51,015 nucleotides of DNA from Bacteroidota bacterium. Lineage in GTDB: Bacteria; Bacteroidota; Bacteroidia; B-17B0; Aurantibacillaceae. Of this stretch, positions 35,256 to 45,261 are shown piece after piece. Where the stretch lies: NCBI GenBank assembly GCA_900299295.1, contig OMJH01000164.1, forward strand, positions 1-51,015. The letters are read 5' to 3'. Both the position numbers and the translations under genes were made by a program. The first letter of the stretch is position 1, and each line of letters starts with the position of its first letter. Under the pieces are notes generated by a model. That model had not been told where the DNA came from. It saw only the letters and a list, made by a program, of their open reading frames with translations, and searched no databases.

Positions 35256-36605
35256 ATGAAAAAAACAAATAAGGCATCCTTACGACAACAAAAAATTTTT
35301 GTCCTTGACACCTCAGTAATCATCTATGACCATACAGCGATCAAAAATTTCCAAGAACATAATGTTGTTATACCAATAACAGTTTTAGAAGAACTTGATA
35401 ATTTCAAAAAAGGCAACGATACTAAAAATTTTGCGGCGCGTGAATTTTCCAGATATGTAGATAAATTATCAGGCAACAGTTCGCTACAGGAATGGACCCC
35501 GATAAATGGTAAAGGCAACGGATTTTTCCGCATTGAAATGAGCCAGTCAAGTAGCGTTGACGCAGAAAAAATATTCGGAGAAAGAAAAGCAGACCATCGT
35601 ATTTTGAATTGCGCGCTGTATACTGCAGAAAAAAATCCGGACAAAAAAGTTATACTGGTAACTAAAGACATTAACCTACGTATCAAAGCAAAATCCTTAA
35701 ACCTGATTTCGGAGGATTACGAAACTGGAAAAATAAAACACGTTGAGGAACTTTATAAAGGAATCACAACAATGGAAAAATCGCCTGTTGGAGCAATTGA
35801 TGAACTTTACGAGCATGGTCAGACCTCAGCAACCCAGCTTTTTAAAAAACAGAAGCCTTACGCAAATCATAATTTCATTTTAAAAAGCGGTAATAAATCT
35901 GTTTTAGCCTCGTATGATGCAGATTCCGTTTCTTTACGAAGGGTGCAAAAAGTAGCCGCGTTTGGCATTGTACCTAAAAATGCAGAGCAGGCATTTGCTC
36001 TTGATGCCATCATGAACCCAAAAATAAATTTGGTGACCATTCAGGGAGTAGCGGGCACCGGAAAAACATTGTTATCTCTTGCAGGCGCACTAGAACAACG
36101 CAGAAACTTCCATCAAATTTATTTGGCACGACCCATTGTTCCACTCAGTAACAAAGACATTGGTTATTTACCCGGCGATATCAAATCCAAACTAAATCCA
36201 TATATGGAACCGCTATGGGATAATTTAAAGTTCATTAAAAATCAATTTTCAGAAAAGGAAAAGGAACATAAGCAAATTACTGAAATGTTAGAAAATGAAA
36301 AACTTGTAGTTTGTCCGCTTGCCTACATTCGCGGAAGAAGTTTGTCGAATGTATTTTTCATTGTGGACGAAGCGCAGAATCTTACTCCACACGAAGTAAA
36401 AACGATAATTACGCGGGCCGGGGAAAACACCAAAATAATTTTTACCGGAGATGTTCATCAAATCGACACTCCATATCTTGATGCGCAATCTAACGGTCTA
36501 TCCTACTTAATTGATAAAATAAAAGACAGAGCGATTTACTCTCACATCACCCTTGAAAAAGGGGAGCGCAGTGAGTTGGCTAACCTGGCCAACGAATTGT
36601 TATAG
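35256..36605 (+). CDS. PhoH-family ATPase with N-terminal PIN domain (YlaK type)
   Basis: 449 residues. An N-terminal PIN nuclease-like domain spans about 10-150 (VLDTSVIIYD with the first acidic residue, VLEELDNFKKGND, VTKDINLRIKAKSL). The C-terminal PhoH ATPase domain (about 240-449) has Walker A GVAGTGKT at 264-271 and Walker B VFFIVDEAQNLTPHE. The PIN-PhoH arrangement is known from other bacteria and is linked to RNA metabolism, with RNA-unwinding and cleaving activities shown for PhoH2 proteins. Here there is no adjacent antitoxin gene. It is divergent from the giant T9SS cargo gene and is followed by holB after 49 bases. Confidence 0.93.
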   Translation: MKKTNKASLRQQKIFVLDTSVIIYDHTAIKNFQEHNVVIPITVLEELDNFKKGNDTKNFAAREFSRYVDKLSGNSSLQEWTPINGKGNGFFRIEMSQSSSVDAEKIFGERKADHRILNCALYTAEKNPDKKVILVTKDINLRIKAKSLNLISEDYETGKIKHVEELYKGITTMEKSPVGAIDELYEHGQTSATQLFKKQKPYANHNFILKSGNKSVLASYDADSVSLRRVQKVAAFGIVPKNAEQAFALDAIMNPKINLVTIQGVAGTGKTLLSLAGALEQRRNFHQIYLARPIVPLSNKDIGYLPGDIKSKLNPYMEPLWDNLKFIKNQFSEKEKEHKQITEMLENEKLVVCPLAYIRGRSLSNVFFIVDEAQNLTPHEVKTIITRAGENTKIIFTGDVHQIDTPYLDAQSNGLSYLIDKIKDRAIYSHITLEKGERSELANLANELL

Positions 36606-36640
36606 TTTCTGTTTACTGACACAGGAAAATTTGTTTTGCC

Positions 36641-36648
36641 TATCTTCG
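36641..36648 (+). promoter_or_regulatory. Possible -7 element before holB
   Basis: TATCTTCG differs from TAnnTTTG at one base and is 6 bases before the ATG at 36655. There is no evident -33 box, so confidence is low. Confidence 0.3.
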
Positions 36649-36654
36649 TAAAGC

Positions 36655-37785
36655 ATGAGGTTTGATGAAATTCCCGGTCACGGAGAAGTAAAAAAAATTT
36701 TACGCGGGATGGTTTACAACAAACGTATTCCGCATGCGCTTTTGTTCTTAGGTGAAGAGGGAGGCGGCAACCTTCCGATGGCGTTTGCTTTTGCACAGTT
36801 TATTTTTTGCGAAAGAAAAGCCGAGAATGATTCCTGTGGAGAATGCCGGCAATGTTTACGTTTAAAAAAGCTCGAACATCCTGATTTACATCTTGTATTT
36901 CCATTTGCTCTTTCTAAAAACACCCGCACCTGCGACCCACTCGTGTCCGACTTTCGCATAGCATTTCTTCAGCAACCTTTTCTCGATTTGTCTGATTGGT
37001 TCAATGAGCTGGGCGCTGAAAACAAACAACCGGTGATTCCGGCGGAAGAAAGCGATCAGATTATCCGAAAACTCAGCTATACAAGTTTTGAGAATAATTA
37101 CAAAGTAATGGTCATCTGGATGCCGGAGAAAATGAATCACGCATCGGCCAACAAATTACTTAAAATTCTTGAAGAGCCCCCCGATGAAACCTTGTTTTTC
37201 CTCGTCACTTCCCACTTCGACCAATTACTGACCACAATTATTTCACGAACACAATTGATAAAGATTTCTCCGCTGCAAAACGAGGAAATGAAACTTGCCT
37301 TACAACAAAAATTTTCCGTAACACAGGAACGAGCTGCGCAAATTGCTTCCATCAGCGATGGTAACCTTCGAAGTGCATTACGAATACTCTCCGAGAACGG
37401 CAGCACAATCGCTTTCTTTGAGCATTTTAAAACTATGATGCGCTATTGCCACCGCTACGATATTTTCCGAATTACCCAATGGGTGGATGAAATAGCCTCT
37501 CTTGGCCGAGAACAACAAAAGTATTTTTTTCAATACGCACTGAATTTGTTACGCGAATGTCTGATGCTGAATTACGGCAGTGGGTCGTTAGTTCATACCC
37601 AGGGTGAAGAATTAGCTTTTTTAAAGAAGTTCGCGCCTTTCGTTCACGAACGCAATTTTGAAAAAATGTCGGAAGAATTAAACCTTGCCTGTCACCACAT
37701 TGAACGTAACGCCCATGCAAAAATTCTTCTTACCGACCTGTCACTTAAAATTAATGAATTACTGAACACACCGAAACCTCAATGA
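36655..37785 (+). CDS. holB: DNA polymerase III subunit delta' (clamp-loader)
   Basis: 376 residues, near the family's length. The N-terminus FDEIPGHGEVKKILRGMVYN and IPHALLFLGEEGGGN fit clamp-loader AAA+ proteins. The P-loop region lacks the GxxxxGK(T) residues, as expected of delta', which does not hydrolyse ATP. The zinc-finger cysteines appear as CERKAENDSCGECRQC, and MNHASANKLLKILEEPP, then TSHFDQLLTTIISRTQ, cover the sensor and SRC-like motifs. It assembles with gamma/tau and delta to load the sliding clamp. The stop overlaps the end of the small lipoprotein gene on the other strand by 7 bases. Confidence 0.93.
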   Translation: MRFDEIPGHGEVKKILRGMVYNKRIPHALLFLGEEGGGNLPMAFAFAQFIFCERKAENDSCGECRQCLRLKKLEHPDLHLVFPFALSKNTRTCDPLVSDFRIAFLQQPFLDLSDWFNELGAENKQPVIPAEESDQIIRKLSYTSFENNYKVMVIWMPEKMNHASANKLLKILEEPPDETLFFLVTSHFDQLLTTIISRTQLIKISPLQNEEMKLALQQKFSVTQERAAQIASISDGNLRSALRILSENGSTIAFFEHFKTMMRYCHRYDIFRITQWVDEIASLGREQQKYFFQYALNLLRECLMLNYGSGSLVHTQGEELAFLKKFAPFVHERNFEKMSEELNLACHHIERNAHAKILLTDLSLKINELLNTPKPQ

Positions 37786-37913
37786 TGTTTCTTTCCAAAG
37801 TGAGGGCAAGTGTCGCATTGATTTTTTTTTCTGAACAGGGAGCAGGAACTTACCGAGCTGAAAACAAATAATAAAATCAAAAAAATTATCGGAAGCCGCT
37901 TACTGAATGCCAT
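37779..37913 (-). CDS. Small lipoprotein, 44 residues, not long enough for standard ORF cut-offs
   Basis: From ATG 37911-37913 to TGA 37779-37781. The first ~23 residues form a lipoprotein signal: basic start (MAFSKRLP), hydrophobic core (IIFLILLFVFS) and a VSSC lipobox. The mature part is only ~20 residues: CSLFRKKNQCDTCPHFGKKH, ending in HH, with further Cys residues in CDTCPHFG. Small lipoproteins of this kind are common in Bacteroidota, but I cannot name a family. The gene overlaps the end of holB by 7 bases and lies opposite the mlaE promoter region. Coding evidence is the intact signal/lipobox architecture. Confidence 0.6.
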   Translation of the reverse strand: MAFSKRLPIIFLILLFVFSSVSSCSLFRKKNQCDTCPHFGKKHH

Positions 37914-37997
37914 ACTTTAAAAATAACAAAAATAATGACGCAATTAGTGTATGAGCTCATCATTACCAAAATTGAGTAATTTTACACAACATTATAA

Positions 37998-38747
37998 ATG
38001 AAGAACTTCCGGTTTTTTTATCATTTTGGGCGTTACTGCTTATTGCTTGGCCGTGTGTTCTCGCGTCCCGAAAAATTATCGGTATATACCCGGCAGATCT
38101 TTCGTGAAATTGACGCATTAGGCATTGGTTCACTTGGACTCATTAGCATTATTTCTGTATTTATGGGCGGAGTAATTACCATTCAATCTGCTTATAACTT
38201 CACAAGCCCACTCATTCCCCTTTATGCAATCGGACTGGGTACGCGAGAATCAATTGTGTTAGAATTTTCGCCCACCATTGTTTCTTTGATTTTGGCAGGA
38301 AAAGTAGGAAGTAACATCGCGAGTGAAATTGGAACAATGCGCATAACCGAACAGATTGACGCACTGGAAATCATGGGTGTTAACAGTGCAGGATATTTAA
38401 TTTTACCAAAGGTGATAGCGGCAATGCTGATTAATCCATTCCTTATTGTCATCTCTATGTTTCTGGGAATCTTTGGCGGATATTCCATGGGTGTGTTATC
38501 TGGCGCCTGTACTTCCTACGAATTCATTTATGGCGTACAATCTTTTTTTGTTCCCTTTAATATCGTTTATTCGCTAACAAAAACTGTGGTTTTTGCTTTC
38601 ATAATTACCTCGGTTTCTGCATACCATGGCTATTATACTGCAGGTGGCGCACTGGAAGTAGGCCGGGCTAGTACGCGCTCTGTAGTATACAATAGCGTAA
38701 TTATACTCGTGACTAATTTAATCATCACAAAACTGATGCTGGTGTGA
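37998..38747 (+). CDS. mlaE: MlaE-family ABC transporter permease
   Basis: 249 residues, polytopic (about five or six helices). The motifs ISVFMGGVITIQSAYNF, EFSPTIVSLILAGKVGSNIASEIGTM and EQIDALEIMGVN are typical of MlaE/YrbE permeases. With MlaF it would move phospholipids between outer and inner membrane to keep outer-membrane asymmetry. It overlaps the downstream ATPase gene by 4 bases (GTGA). No MCE-domain protein (MlaD) follows, so the substrate-binding component must be elsewhere. Confidence 0.92.
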   Translation: MKNFRFFYHFGRYCLLLGRVFSRPEKLSVYTRQIFREIDALGIGSLGLISIISVFMGGVITIQSAYNFTSPLIPLYAIGLGTRESIVLEFSPTIVSLILAGKVGSNIASEIGTMRITEQIDALEIMGVNSAGYLILPKVIAAMLINPFLIVISMFLGIFGGYSMGVLSGACTSYEFIYGVQSFFVPFNIVYSLTKTVVFAFIITSVSAYHGYYTAGGALEVGRASTRSVVYNSVIILVTNLIITKLMLV

Positions 38748-39496
38748 TAGAATTAAAAAAAATCAATAAATCATTCAGTGAACGACAAGTTGTTAGCGAT
38801 GTGTCGTTCATCTTTCATCCCGGCAAATGTAATCTCGTGATTGGAGAAAGCGGAAGCGGGAAAACCACCTTAATGAAAATGATGGTGGGCTTATTAGTGC
38901 CTGACTCCGGTGAAATTTTATATGAAGGTGAAAACTTCATTTCAATGGACATCAAAAAAAAACAGGAAGTGCGCCAACAAATTGGCATGCTGTTTCAGGG
39001 CGGTGCATTATTTGATTCCATGACAGTTGAAGAGAACGTATTATTTCCGATGGAAATGTTTACCGGCATGTCGAAGAAAGAACGAATTGAACGGGCAAAC
39101 TTCTGCCTATCTAGAGTAAAACTGGAAGGAAAAAACAAATTATATCCTGCAGAACTCAGTGGCGGAATGAAAAAACGCGCCGCCCTTGCACGTGCGCTCT
39201 CTATCAATCCTAAATATCTTTTTTGCGACGAACCTAACTCCGGCCTTGATCCAAAAACTTCAATCGTTATCGACGAATTAATCCGCGAGGTAACTCAGGA
39301 ATTCAATATCATTACAATGGTTGTGACGCACGACATGAATTCTGTACTTGGAATGGGAGATAACATTTTATTTATTTACAAAGGACAAAACTGGTGGCAG
39401 GGAAATAGTTCGCAGGTTTTAAAAACTGAAAACAAGGAATTATTGGACTTTGTTTATGCAAGTGAGTTTTTAAAAAAACTCAAACCCGAACATTAA
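38744..39496 (+). CDS. mlaF: MlaF-type ABC transporter ATP-binding protein
   Basis: 250 residues from a GTG start that overlaps the mlaE stop (GTGA). Walker A GESGSGKT at 34-41, Q-loop in IGMLFQGGALFDSM, ABC signature ELSGGMKKR near 137-145, Walker B LFCDEPNSGLD near 157-167 and the switch His in VVTHDMN. The sequence around FQGGALFDSMTVEENV is characteristic of MlaF. It energises the MlaE permease. The pair is followed after 81 bases by lysS. Confidence 0.93.
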   Translation: MIELKKINKSFSERQVVSDVSFIFHPGKCNLVIGESGSGKTTLMKMMVGLLVPDSGEILYEGENFISMDIKKKQEVRQQIGMLFQGGALFDSMTVEENVLFPMEMFTGMSKKERIERANFCLSRVKLEGKNKLYPAELSGGMKKRAALARALSINPKYLFCDEPNSGLDPKTSIVIDELIREVTQEFNIITMVVTHDMNSVLGMGDNILFIYKGQNWWQGNSSQVLKTENKELLDFVYASEFLKKLKPEH

Positions 39497-39552
39497 TACC
39501 AAGCATTTTTTGCATATATTCGATTTTTTAAAACGTTCTCTTGATCTTTAAC

Positions 39553-39560
39553 TATCTTTG
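39553..39560 (+). promoter_or_regulatory. -7 promoter element before lysS
   Basis: TATCTTTG (perfect TAnnTTTG), 17 bases before the ATG at 39578. No TTG-type -33 box at the expected distance. Confidence 0.45.
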
Positions 39561-39577
39561 CGCCAAGTTTTACTTTC

Positions 39578-41113
39578 ATGCAACACGTATTAAGCGAACA
39601 GGAGTTATTGCGCCGTCAAAAATTGGAAGAAATCCGAAATTCCGGAATTGATCCCTATCCCGCAGAAGAATTTCTCATCAATGCATCAACTGTCGATATC
39701 AAGCAGAATTACAATAGAGACAAACTAAACTATAAAGACATCAGTATAGCCGGCCGGATAATGAGTGTACGTGATATGGGAAAAGCAGCGTTTGCCGAAT
39801 TACAGGACTCATCTGGAAGAATTCAGATTTACATAAAACGTGATGAGATATGCCCCGGTGAAGACAAGTCATTATTCGATTTACTCTGGAAAAAATGGGT
39901 TGACATCGGTGACATCGTTGGACTTACCGGTTACGTATTTACTACCAAGGTTGGAGAAATTTCGCTCCACGTTCAGTCACTTAAATTACTTTGCAAGTCA
40001 TTAAAACCGCTCCCCATTGTAAAAACCGATGCCTCAGGCGAAGCTTATGATGAAGTGACTGATCCCGAATTCCGCTATCGTCAACGCTACGTTGATTTAG
40101 TGATTAACCCTCGCGTCAAAAAAACATTCGAGTTGCGAACCCAAATGATGAACAGCATACGCAGTTTCTTGAATGAGCATGGCGCCCTTGAAGTAGATAC
40201 GCCTGTTCTGCAATCCATACCGGGTGGAGCATCGGCACGTCCTTTCATGACCCATCATAATGCGCTAAACATTCCTTTATATTTACGAATTGCTAATGAG
40301 TTATACTTAAAACGCTTAATTGTAGGGGGGTTTGACTGGGTGTATGAATTCAGCCGCAATTTCCGTAACGAAGGCATGGATCGCACACACAATCCTGAAT
40401 TCACAATTCTGGAGTTTTATGTTGCCTATCGCGATTATTTCTGGATGATGAATACAACAGAAAAAATGCTTGAAGCGGTTGCTATTGATTTACACGGCAC
40501 TCCGGAAGTTAATGTTGATGGTAAAATCATTTCATTCGCGGCTCCTTATAAGCGAATTTCAATTTATGATGCAATTAAAGAACATACAGGCGTAGATGTT
40601 TCATCCATGCAGGAAGAAGAATTACGCTTAGTATGCAATAAATTAAATGTGCAGGCAGATAAAACAATGGGGAAAGGAAAGCTGATTGATCAGTTGTTCG
40701 GAAACAAATGCGAAATGCATTACACTCAACCAACTTTCATAATTGATTATCCGGTCGAAATGAGTCCTCTAACAAAAAAACACCGATCAGTGTCCGGACT
40801 TGTTGAACGATTTGAATTGATTGTAAACGGTAAAGAAATTGCTAATGCATACAGCGAATTAAATGACCCACTAGATCAACGTTCCCGTTTTGAAGATCAG
40901 GTAAAACTGATGGAACGCGGAGATGATGAAGCTATGTTTATTGATCATGATTTTTTACGAGCACTTGAATACGGAATGCCTCCAACTGCAGGAATTGGTA
41001 TTGGAATCGACCGTTTGTGTATGTTAATGACGGGAGAAGTATCCATTCAGGATGTGTTATTTTTTCCGCAAATGAGACCTGAGCACCGCACAGAAAATGA
41101 AACGAAAGAATAA
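39578..41113 (+). CDS. lysS: Lysyl-tRNA synthetase, class II
   Basis: 511 residues. An OB-fold anticodon-binding domain (about 55-150) precedes the class II catalytic core. Motif 2 region FRNEGMDRTHNPEF lies near 262-275; motif 3 GIGIGIDRLCML is near the end. It charges tRNA(Lys) with lysine. Length and order match bacterial LysS. The stop lies inside the next gene, which begins 16 bases earlier. The sequence gives no sign of truncation. Confidence 0.97.
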   Translation: MQHVLSEQELLRRQKLEEIRNSGIDPYPAEEFLINASTVDIKQNYNRDKLNYKDISIAGRIMSVRDMGKAAFAELQDSSGRIQIYIKRDEICPGEDKSLFDLLWKKWVDIGDIVGLTGYVFTTKVGEISLHVQSLKLLCKSLKPLPIVKTDASGEAYDEVTDPEFRYRQRYVDLVINPRVKKTFELRTQMMNSIRSFLNEHGALEVDTPVLQSIPGGASARPFMTHHNALNIPLYLRIANELYLKRLIVGGFDWVYEFSRNFRNEGMDRTHNPEFTILEFYVAYRDYFWMMNTTEKMLEAVAIDLHGTPEVNVDGKIISFAAPYKRISIYDAIKEHTGVDVSSMQEEELRLVCNKLNVQADKTMGKGKLIDQLFGNKCEMHYTQPTFIIDYPVEMSPLTKKHRSVSGLVERFELIVNGKEIANAYSELNDPLDQRSRFEDQVKLMERGDDEAMFIDHDFLRALEYGMPPTAGIGIGIDRLCMLMTGEVSIQDVLFFPQMRPEHRTENETKE

Positions 41114-41654
41114 AGTGCACACTACATTCCGTTACACTTTTATATTTCCATTCATTATTATAGCAGCGACATTGTTATTGCTCAACTGTACCAATGAAAA
41201 AGAAAAAAAATCCCGGACGTTTCCGGAGTATGAAAGCTGGATGGATTCGTTAATGGTGACAAAAGAAAAAATCATTCGCGGGATAGAGCCGGGAACTTAT
41301 ACTGAATTAGTAATTCAAAACGAGAAGATAGCTCCAACCGAACAGGATTCTGGCTCCCTCTATTATGAATTTTTACTGGATTCAGTATCCACTTTTTCTG
41401 TTAATTATTCAATTGCCAACGGAAAAGTCCGGGAAATTGAATTGATAGTGTTAAGCAAAAGCACGGACCATGCGGCTGAAATTTACGAGGGATTGAAAAC
41501 CTACTACACGGAAAAATATTCTGTGCCTGTGTCAGAAAAAGGAATTTGCATTTTCAGTGGTCAAACAAGCAACGGTGAAAATTTAAAAATTTCACTTGAA
41601 GATGCTGGTGGGGTTCAAGAAGGTAAAATTGTCCTTCTTGTATATTTAGAATAA
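41097..41654 (+). CDS. Lipoprotein of unknown function
   Basis: 185 residues. An unusually long basic start (MKRKNKVHTTFRYTF) leads to a hydrophobic core and a lipobox (LLLNC), so the mature protein is a lipoprotein of about 155 residues. The rest is a single soluble alpha/beta domain with no motif I recognise. The gene overlaps the 3' end of lysS by 17 bases in a different frame, so it is co-transcribed; an intrinsic terminator (41695-41719) follows. Its function is unknown. Confidence 0.8.
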   Translation: MKRKNKVHTTFRYTFIFPFIIIAATLLLLNCTNEKEKKSRTFPEYESWMDSLMVTKEKIIRGIEPGTYTELVIQNEKIAPTEQDSGSLYYEFLLDSVSTFSVNYSIANGKVREIELIVLSKSTDHAAEIYEGLKTYYTEKYSVPVSEKGICIFSGQTSNGENLKISLEDAGGVQEGKIVLLVYLE

Positions 41655-41694
41655 ATTTTTTTGCGTTAATTTTTATATCATAGCGCTTAATAAT

Positions 41695-41719
41695 AAAGAT
41701 GAAAACATCTTTTTTCTTT
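41695..41719 (+). terminator. Intrinsic terminator after the lysS-lipoprotein unit
   Basis: AAAGATG (41695-41701) and CATCTTT (41706-41712) form a perfect 7-base stem around an AAAA loop, followed by TTTCTTT. It separates the lysS unit from the sdh promoter. Confidence 0.6.
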
Positions 41720-41730
41720 ACGCTTTTTTC

Positions 41731-41761
41731 TTTGATTAAAAGATTGGGAATCCTACATTTG
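41731..41761 (+). promoter_or_regulatory. Textbook Bacteroidota promoter of sdhCAB (TTTG-N19-TACATTTG)
   Basis: TTTG at 41731-41734, exactly 19 bases, then TACATTTG at 41754-41761. Both boxes match consensus perfectly. The ATG of sdhC is at 41787, leaving a leader of about 20 bases. Confidence 0.8.
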
Positions 41762-41786
41762 TGATTCATAATCAAAACCAAAGTTC

Positions 41787-42458
41787 ATGAGTAAGGAAAG
41801 TTTTTTGGAATCTACAATTGGCCGGAAAATGGTAATGGCGCTTACCGGATTATTTTTAATCTCTTTCCTCGTTGTACATGTAAGTATTAATGCATGCATT
41901 TTTCTAAACGATGGCGGAAAAACATTTAACGTTGCATCGCATTTTATGTCTCACAACCCTGTAATTCGCGTTCTTGAAATTGGATTATTCATTGGATTTA
42001 TCCTGCACATTTATATGTCGGTAAAACTTACTATGAAAAACAATAAAGCCCGTCCTGTAAAATATCAGGTGGTTGATGGAAAAGCAAACAGCAAATGGTA
42101 CTCCCGCTCAATGGGAATATTGGGCTCATTGTTGCTCCTTTTTCTTGTAGTTCATCTGGGTAATTTTTGGGTTCCCACCAAACAGGCAATTTTTAATGGC
42201 CAGCAACATAACACGTTTGATTCTATGAAAAATATTTTTTCACTCGATAATTGGTACTTTATTGCAATTTATCTGTTGGGTGTAATTTCTCTGAGTTATC
42301 ACTTGTTGCACGGGTTTCAGTCCGCCTTTCAGTCATTGGGATTAAACCACAGAAAATATTCTCCCCTTATTCATCAGGTCGGAATTTGGTTTTCCATCAT
42401 CGTTCCTTTGTTATTTGCCTTGATGCCGATTTCTATGGCATTCGGAATCATTCGATAA
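41787..42458 (+). CDS. sdhC: Succinate dehydrogenase/fumarate reductase cytochrome b subunit (class B)
   Basis: 223 residues with five hydrophobic segments (about 15-37, 65-85, 110-130, 155-175, 195-218). Histidines near the helices ([33 protein letters not shown]) fit the two-heme class B anchor seen in Wolinella and Bacteroidota. It passes electrons between the iron-sulfur subunit and quinone in the membrane. It is the first gene of sdhCAB, behind a consensus promoter; sdhA follows after 17 bases. Confidence 0.93.
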   Translation: MSKESFLESTIGRKMVMALTGLFLISFLVVHVSINACIFLNDGGKTFNVASHFMSHNPVIRVLEIGLFIGFILHIYMSVKLTMKNNKARPVKYQVVDGKANSKWYSRSMGILGSLLLLFLVVHLGNFWVPTKQAIFNGQQHNTFDSMKNIFSLDNWYFIAIYLLGVISLSYHLLHGFQSAFQSLGLNHRKYSPLIHQVGIWFSIIVPLLFALMPISMAFGIIR

Positions 42459-42475
42459 CTTTAAAATCTTCACGC

Positions 42476-44464
42476 ATGTCAACATCACCAAAATTAAAAT
42501 CAAAAATCCCTGACGGGACGCTTGAAAATAAATGGACAAAATATCGCTCCACAGTTCCGTTGGTAAACCCTGCCAACAAAAGAAGCATTGAAATTATTGT
42601 GGTGGGTTCCGGACTTGCCGGTTCTTCTGCTGCGGCAACGCTCGCAGAATTAGGATACAAAGTAAAAGTATTTTGTTTTCAGGATTCACCAAGAAGAGCA
42701 CATTCAATTGCTGCCCAGGGAGGAATCAACGCTGCAAAAAATTATCAAAACGATGGTGACTCGGTCTACCGTTTATTCTACGATACGATTAAAGGAGGTG
42801 ATTACCGTGCACGTGAAGCCAATGTTCACCGCCTCGCAGAAGTTTCAGGCAATATAATTGATCAATGTGTTGCACAAGGTGTTCCTTTTGCGCGTGAATA
42901 TGGTGGAACATTAAGCAATCGTTCTTTCGGCGGCACACAAGTTCAGCGAACATTTTATGCCGCAGGCCAAACCGGACAACAATTATTACTTGGCGCTTAC
43001 ACCGCATTGCAACGACAAGTTGGAATGGGCGCTGTTTCAATGTACGCGCGACATGAAATGCTGGACGTTGTGGTTATTGACGGGAAGGCGCGTGGAATTA
43101 TTGCGCGTGATTTAACTACAGGAAAACTGGAAAGACATTTCGGACATGCAGTTTTACTCTGCACAGGAGGTTATGGAAATGTTTTTTTCTTGTCGACAAA
43201 TGCAATGGGGTCAAATGTTACCGCTGCATGGAAGGCGCATCGTAAGGGTGCATTTTTTGCAAATCCTTGCTTCACCCAAATTCATACGACTTGTATCCCG
43301 GTAAGCGGAGACCATCAAAGTAAACTTACATTAATGTCGGAATCATTACGTAATGATGGCCGCATTTGGGTTCCTAAAAAACAAAACGATACTCGTCCGG
43401 CTACACAAATTCCGGAAGAAGAGCGTGATTATTATCTTGAAAGAAGATATCCTGCCTTTGGTAATTTAGTCCCTCGTGACGTTGCATCGCGTGCTGCAAA
43501 AGAACGATGCGATGCAGGTTACGGTGTAGGTACTTCAAAAATGGCGGTTTATTTAGATTATGCTTCCGCGATTGAACGTTACGGAAAAATAGAAGCGAAT
43601 AAACAGGGAATTCACCACCCAAGCCAAGATGAAATAATTAAACTTGGAAAATCGGTTGTTAAAGAAAAATACGGCAACCTATTTGACATGTATAAGCAAA
43701 TTACAGGAGAAGATCCCTATGAAGTACCGATGCGCATCTATCCGGCGGTGCACTATACAATGGGAGGTCTGTGGGTTGATTACAATCTGATGACCACAAT
43801 TCCCGGTCTGTATGCATTAGGCGAAGCAAATTTCTCTGATCATGGAGCAAACCGACTAGGAGCAAGTGCGCTCATGCAGGGTCTGGCAGATGGTTATTTC
43901 GTTATCCCTTATACAATCGGTGAGTTTTTGTCCGGTGAAATCCGAACCAAAGCAATCCCGACCGATCACCCGGCATTCGATGATGCTGAAAAATCAGCTG
44001 ATGAACGCGTTCAAAAACTACTTTCGATAAAAGGAACAAAAAGTGTTGATTATTTTCACAAACGTCTTGGAAAAATTATGTGGGACGAATGTGGTATGGC
44101 GAGAAATGAAAACGGCTTGAAAAAAGCAATTGCTGAAATTCAGCAATTACGCGCAGAGTTCTGGAAAGATGTTCGGGTACCCGGTTCATCGAACGAACTA
44201 AATCCTGAACTTGAAAAAGCAGGAAGAGTTGCAGATTTTTTAGAACTGGGCGAATTAATGTGTGTTGATGCATTAGGCAGAAATGAAAGTTGCGGCGGAC
44301 ATTTTCGTGAAGAACATCAAACTGAAGATGGTGAAGCGTTACGACATGATGATCAATATGCATTTGTAGCGGCATGGGAATATCAAGCGGACAGTAAATG
44401 GGAATTGCATAAAGAAGATCTCGCATACGAAAACATTAAAATTGCTCAACGGAACTACAAATAA
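42476..44464 (+). CDS. sdhA: Succinate dehydrogenase/fumarate reductase flavoprotein subunit
   Basis: 662 residues from ATG 42476-42478. The FAD-binding motif [19 protein letters not shown] lies at about 42-60. His76 in [11 protein letters not shown] is the predicted covalent FAD attachment site. Other landmarks are HPSQDE and [13 protein letters not shown]. The long C-terminal part ends with [16 protein letters not shown]. It oxidises succinate to fumarate, or the reverse in a fumarate reductase; direction cannot be told from sequence. It sits between sdhC and sdhB (23-base gap). Confidence 0.96.
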   Translation: MSTSPKLKSKIPDGTLENKWTKYRSTVPLVNPANKRSIEIIVVGSGLAGSSAAATLAELGYKVKVFCFQDSPRRAHSIAAQGGINAAKNYQNDGDSVYRLFYDTIKGGDYRAREANVHRLAEVSGNIIDQCVAQGVPFAREYGGTLSNRSFGGTQVQRTFYAAGQTGQQLLLGAYTALQRQVGMGAVSMYARHEMLDVVVIDGKARGIIARDLTTGKLERHFGHAVLLCTGGYGNVFFLSTNAMGSNVTAAWKAHRKGAFFANPCFTQIHTTCIPVSGDHQSKLTLMSESLRNDGRIWVPKKQNDTRPATQIPEEERDYYLERRYPAFGNLVPRDVASRAAKERCDAGYGVGTSKMAVYLDYASAIERYGKIEANKQGIHHPSQDEIIKLGKSVVKEKYGNLFDMYKQITGEDPYEVPMRIYPAVHYTMGGLWVDYNLMTTIPGLYALGEANFSDHGANRLGASALMQGLADGYFVIPYTIGEFLSGEIRTKAIPTDHPAFDDAEKSADERVQKLLSIKGTKSVDYFHKRLGKIMWDECGMARNENGLKKAIAEIQQLRAEFWKDVRVPGSSNELNPELEKAGRVADFLELGELMCVDALGRNESCGGHFREEHQTEDGEALRHDDQYAFVAAWEYQADSKWELHKEDLAYENIKIAQRNYK

Positions 44465-44487
44465 TTCAATTATCAAAAGATATTGCT

Positions 44488-45261
44488 ATGAGTACAACTA
44501 ACAGAAATATGACGATTAACTTAAAAGTCTGGCGACAAAAAAACAATGCAGACAAAGGCAGACTGGAAACTTATGTTGTGAAGGATGTTTCGCCTGACAT
44601 GTCATTTTTGGAAATGTTTGATGTATTGAACGAGCGTCTCATCACTGAAGGCAAAGAGCCAATTGCATTTGATCATGACTGTCGCGAAGGCATTTGCGGA
44701 ATGTGCAGTATGTTTATTAATGGCCGTCCGCACGGCCCTAAGCAAGGGATTACCACCTGCCAGCTGCACATGCGTTCATTCAATGATGGAGATACAGTTG
44801 TGGTTGAACCCTGGCGCGCAGCGGCTTTTCCTGTAATTAAAGATTTGGTAGTAAATCGCTCAGCCTTCGACCGTGTTATTTCTGCCGGTGGATTCGTTTC
44901 CGTAAATACAGGAAATGCAAAAGATGCCAACAATATCTTAATTCCAAAACCGGACGCAGACGATGCCTTCAACGCTGCTGCGTGCATTGGATGTGGAGCT
45001 TGCGTTGCCGCATGTAAGAATAGTTCTGCCATGCTGTTCGTGAGCGCGAAAGTTTCTCAGTTTGCCTTGTTACCTCAAGGCCAGGTGGAACGTGCCGAAC
45101 GTGTAGAAAAAATGGTGGCGCAAATGGATGAAGAAGGTTTTGGAAATTGCACGAACACCGGAGCTTGCGAAGCAGAATGTCCAAAATCAATTTCCCTCGA
45201 AAATATTGCCCGAATGAATCGGGAATATTTAAGCGCAAAACTATTAGCAAATAAAAAATAA
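44488..45261 (+). CDS. sdhB: Succinate dehydrogenase/fumarate reductase iron-sulfur subunit
   Basis: 257 residues. The N-terminal [2Fe-2S] ferredoxin cysteines are in [12 protein letters not shown] plus the later TTC; the C-terminal domain has [11 protein letters not shown] and [15 protein letters not shown] for the other clusters. It wires electrons from the flavin of SdhA to the heme b of SdhC. Gene order sdhC, sdhA, sdhB is the standard class B arrangement of the phylum. A 73-base gap with no evident terminator leads to the next gene. Confidence 0.96.
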   Translation: MSTTNRNMTINLKVWRQKNNADKGRLETYVVKDVSPDMSFLEMFDVLNERLITEGKEPIAFDHDCREGICGMCSMFINGRPHGPKQGITTCQLHMRSFNDGDTVVVEPWRAAAFPVIKDLVVNRSAFDRVISAGGFVSVNTGNAKDANNILIPKPDADDAFNAAACIGCGACVAACKNSSAMLFVSAKVSQFALLPQGQVERAERVEKMVAQMDEEGFGNCTNTGACEAECPKSISLENIARMNREYLSAKLLANKK

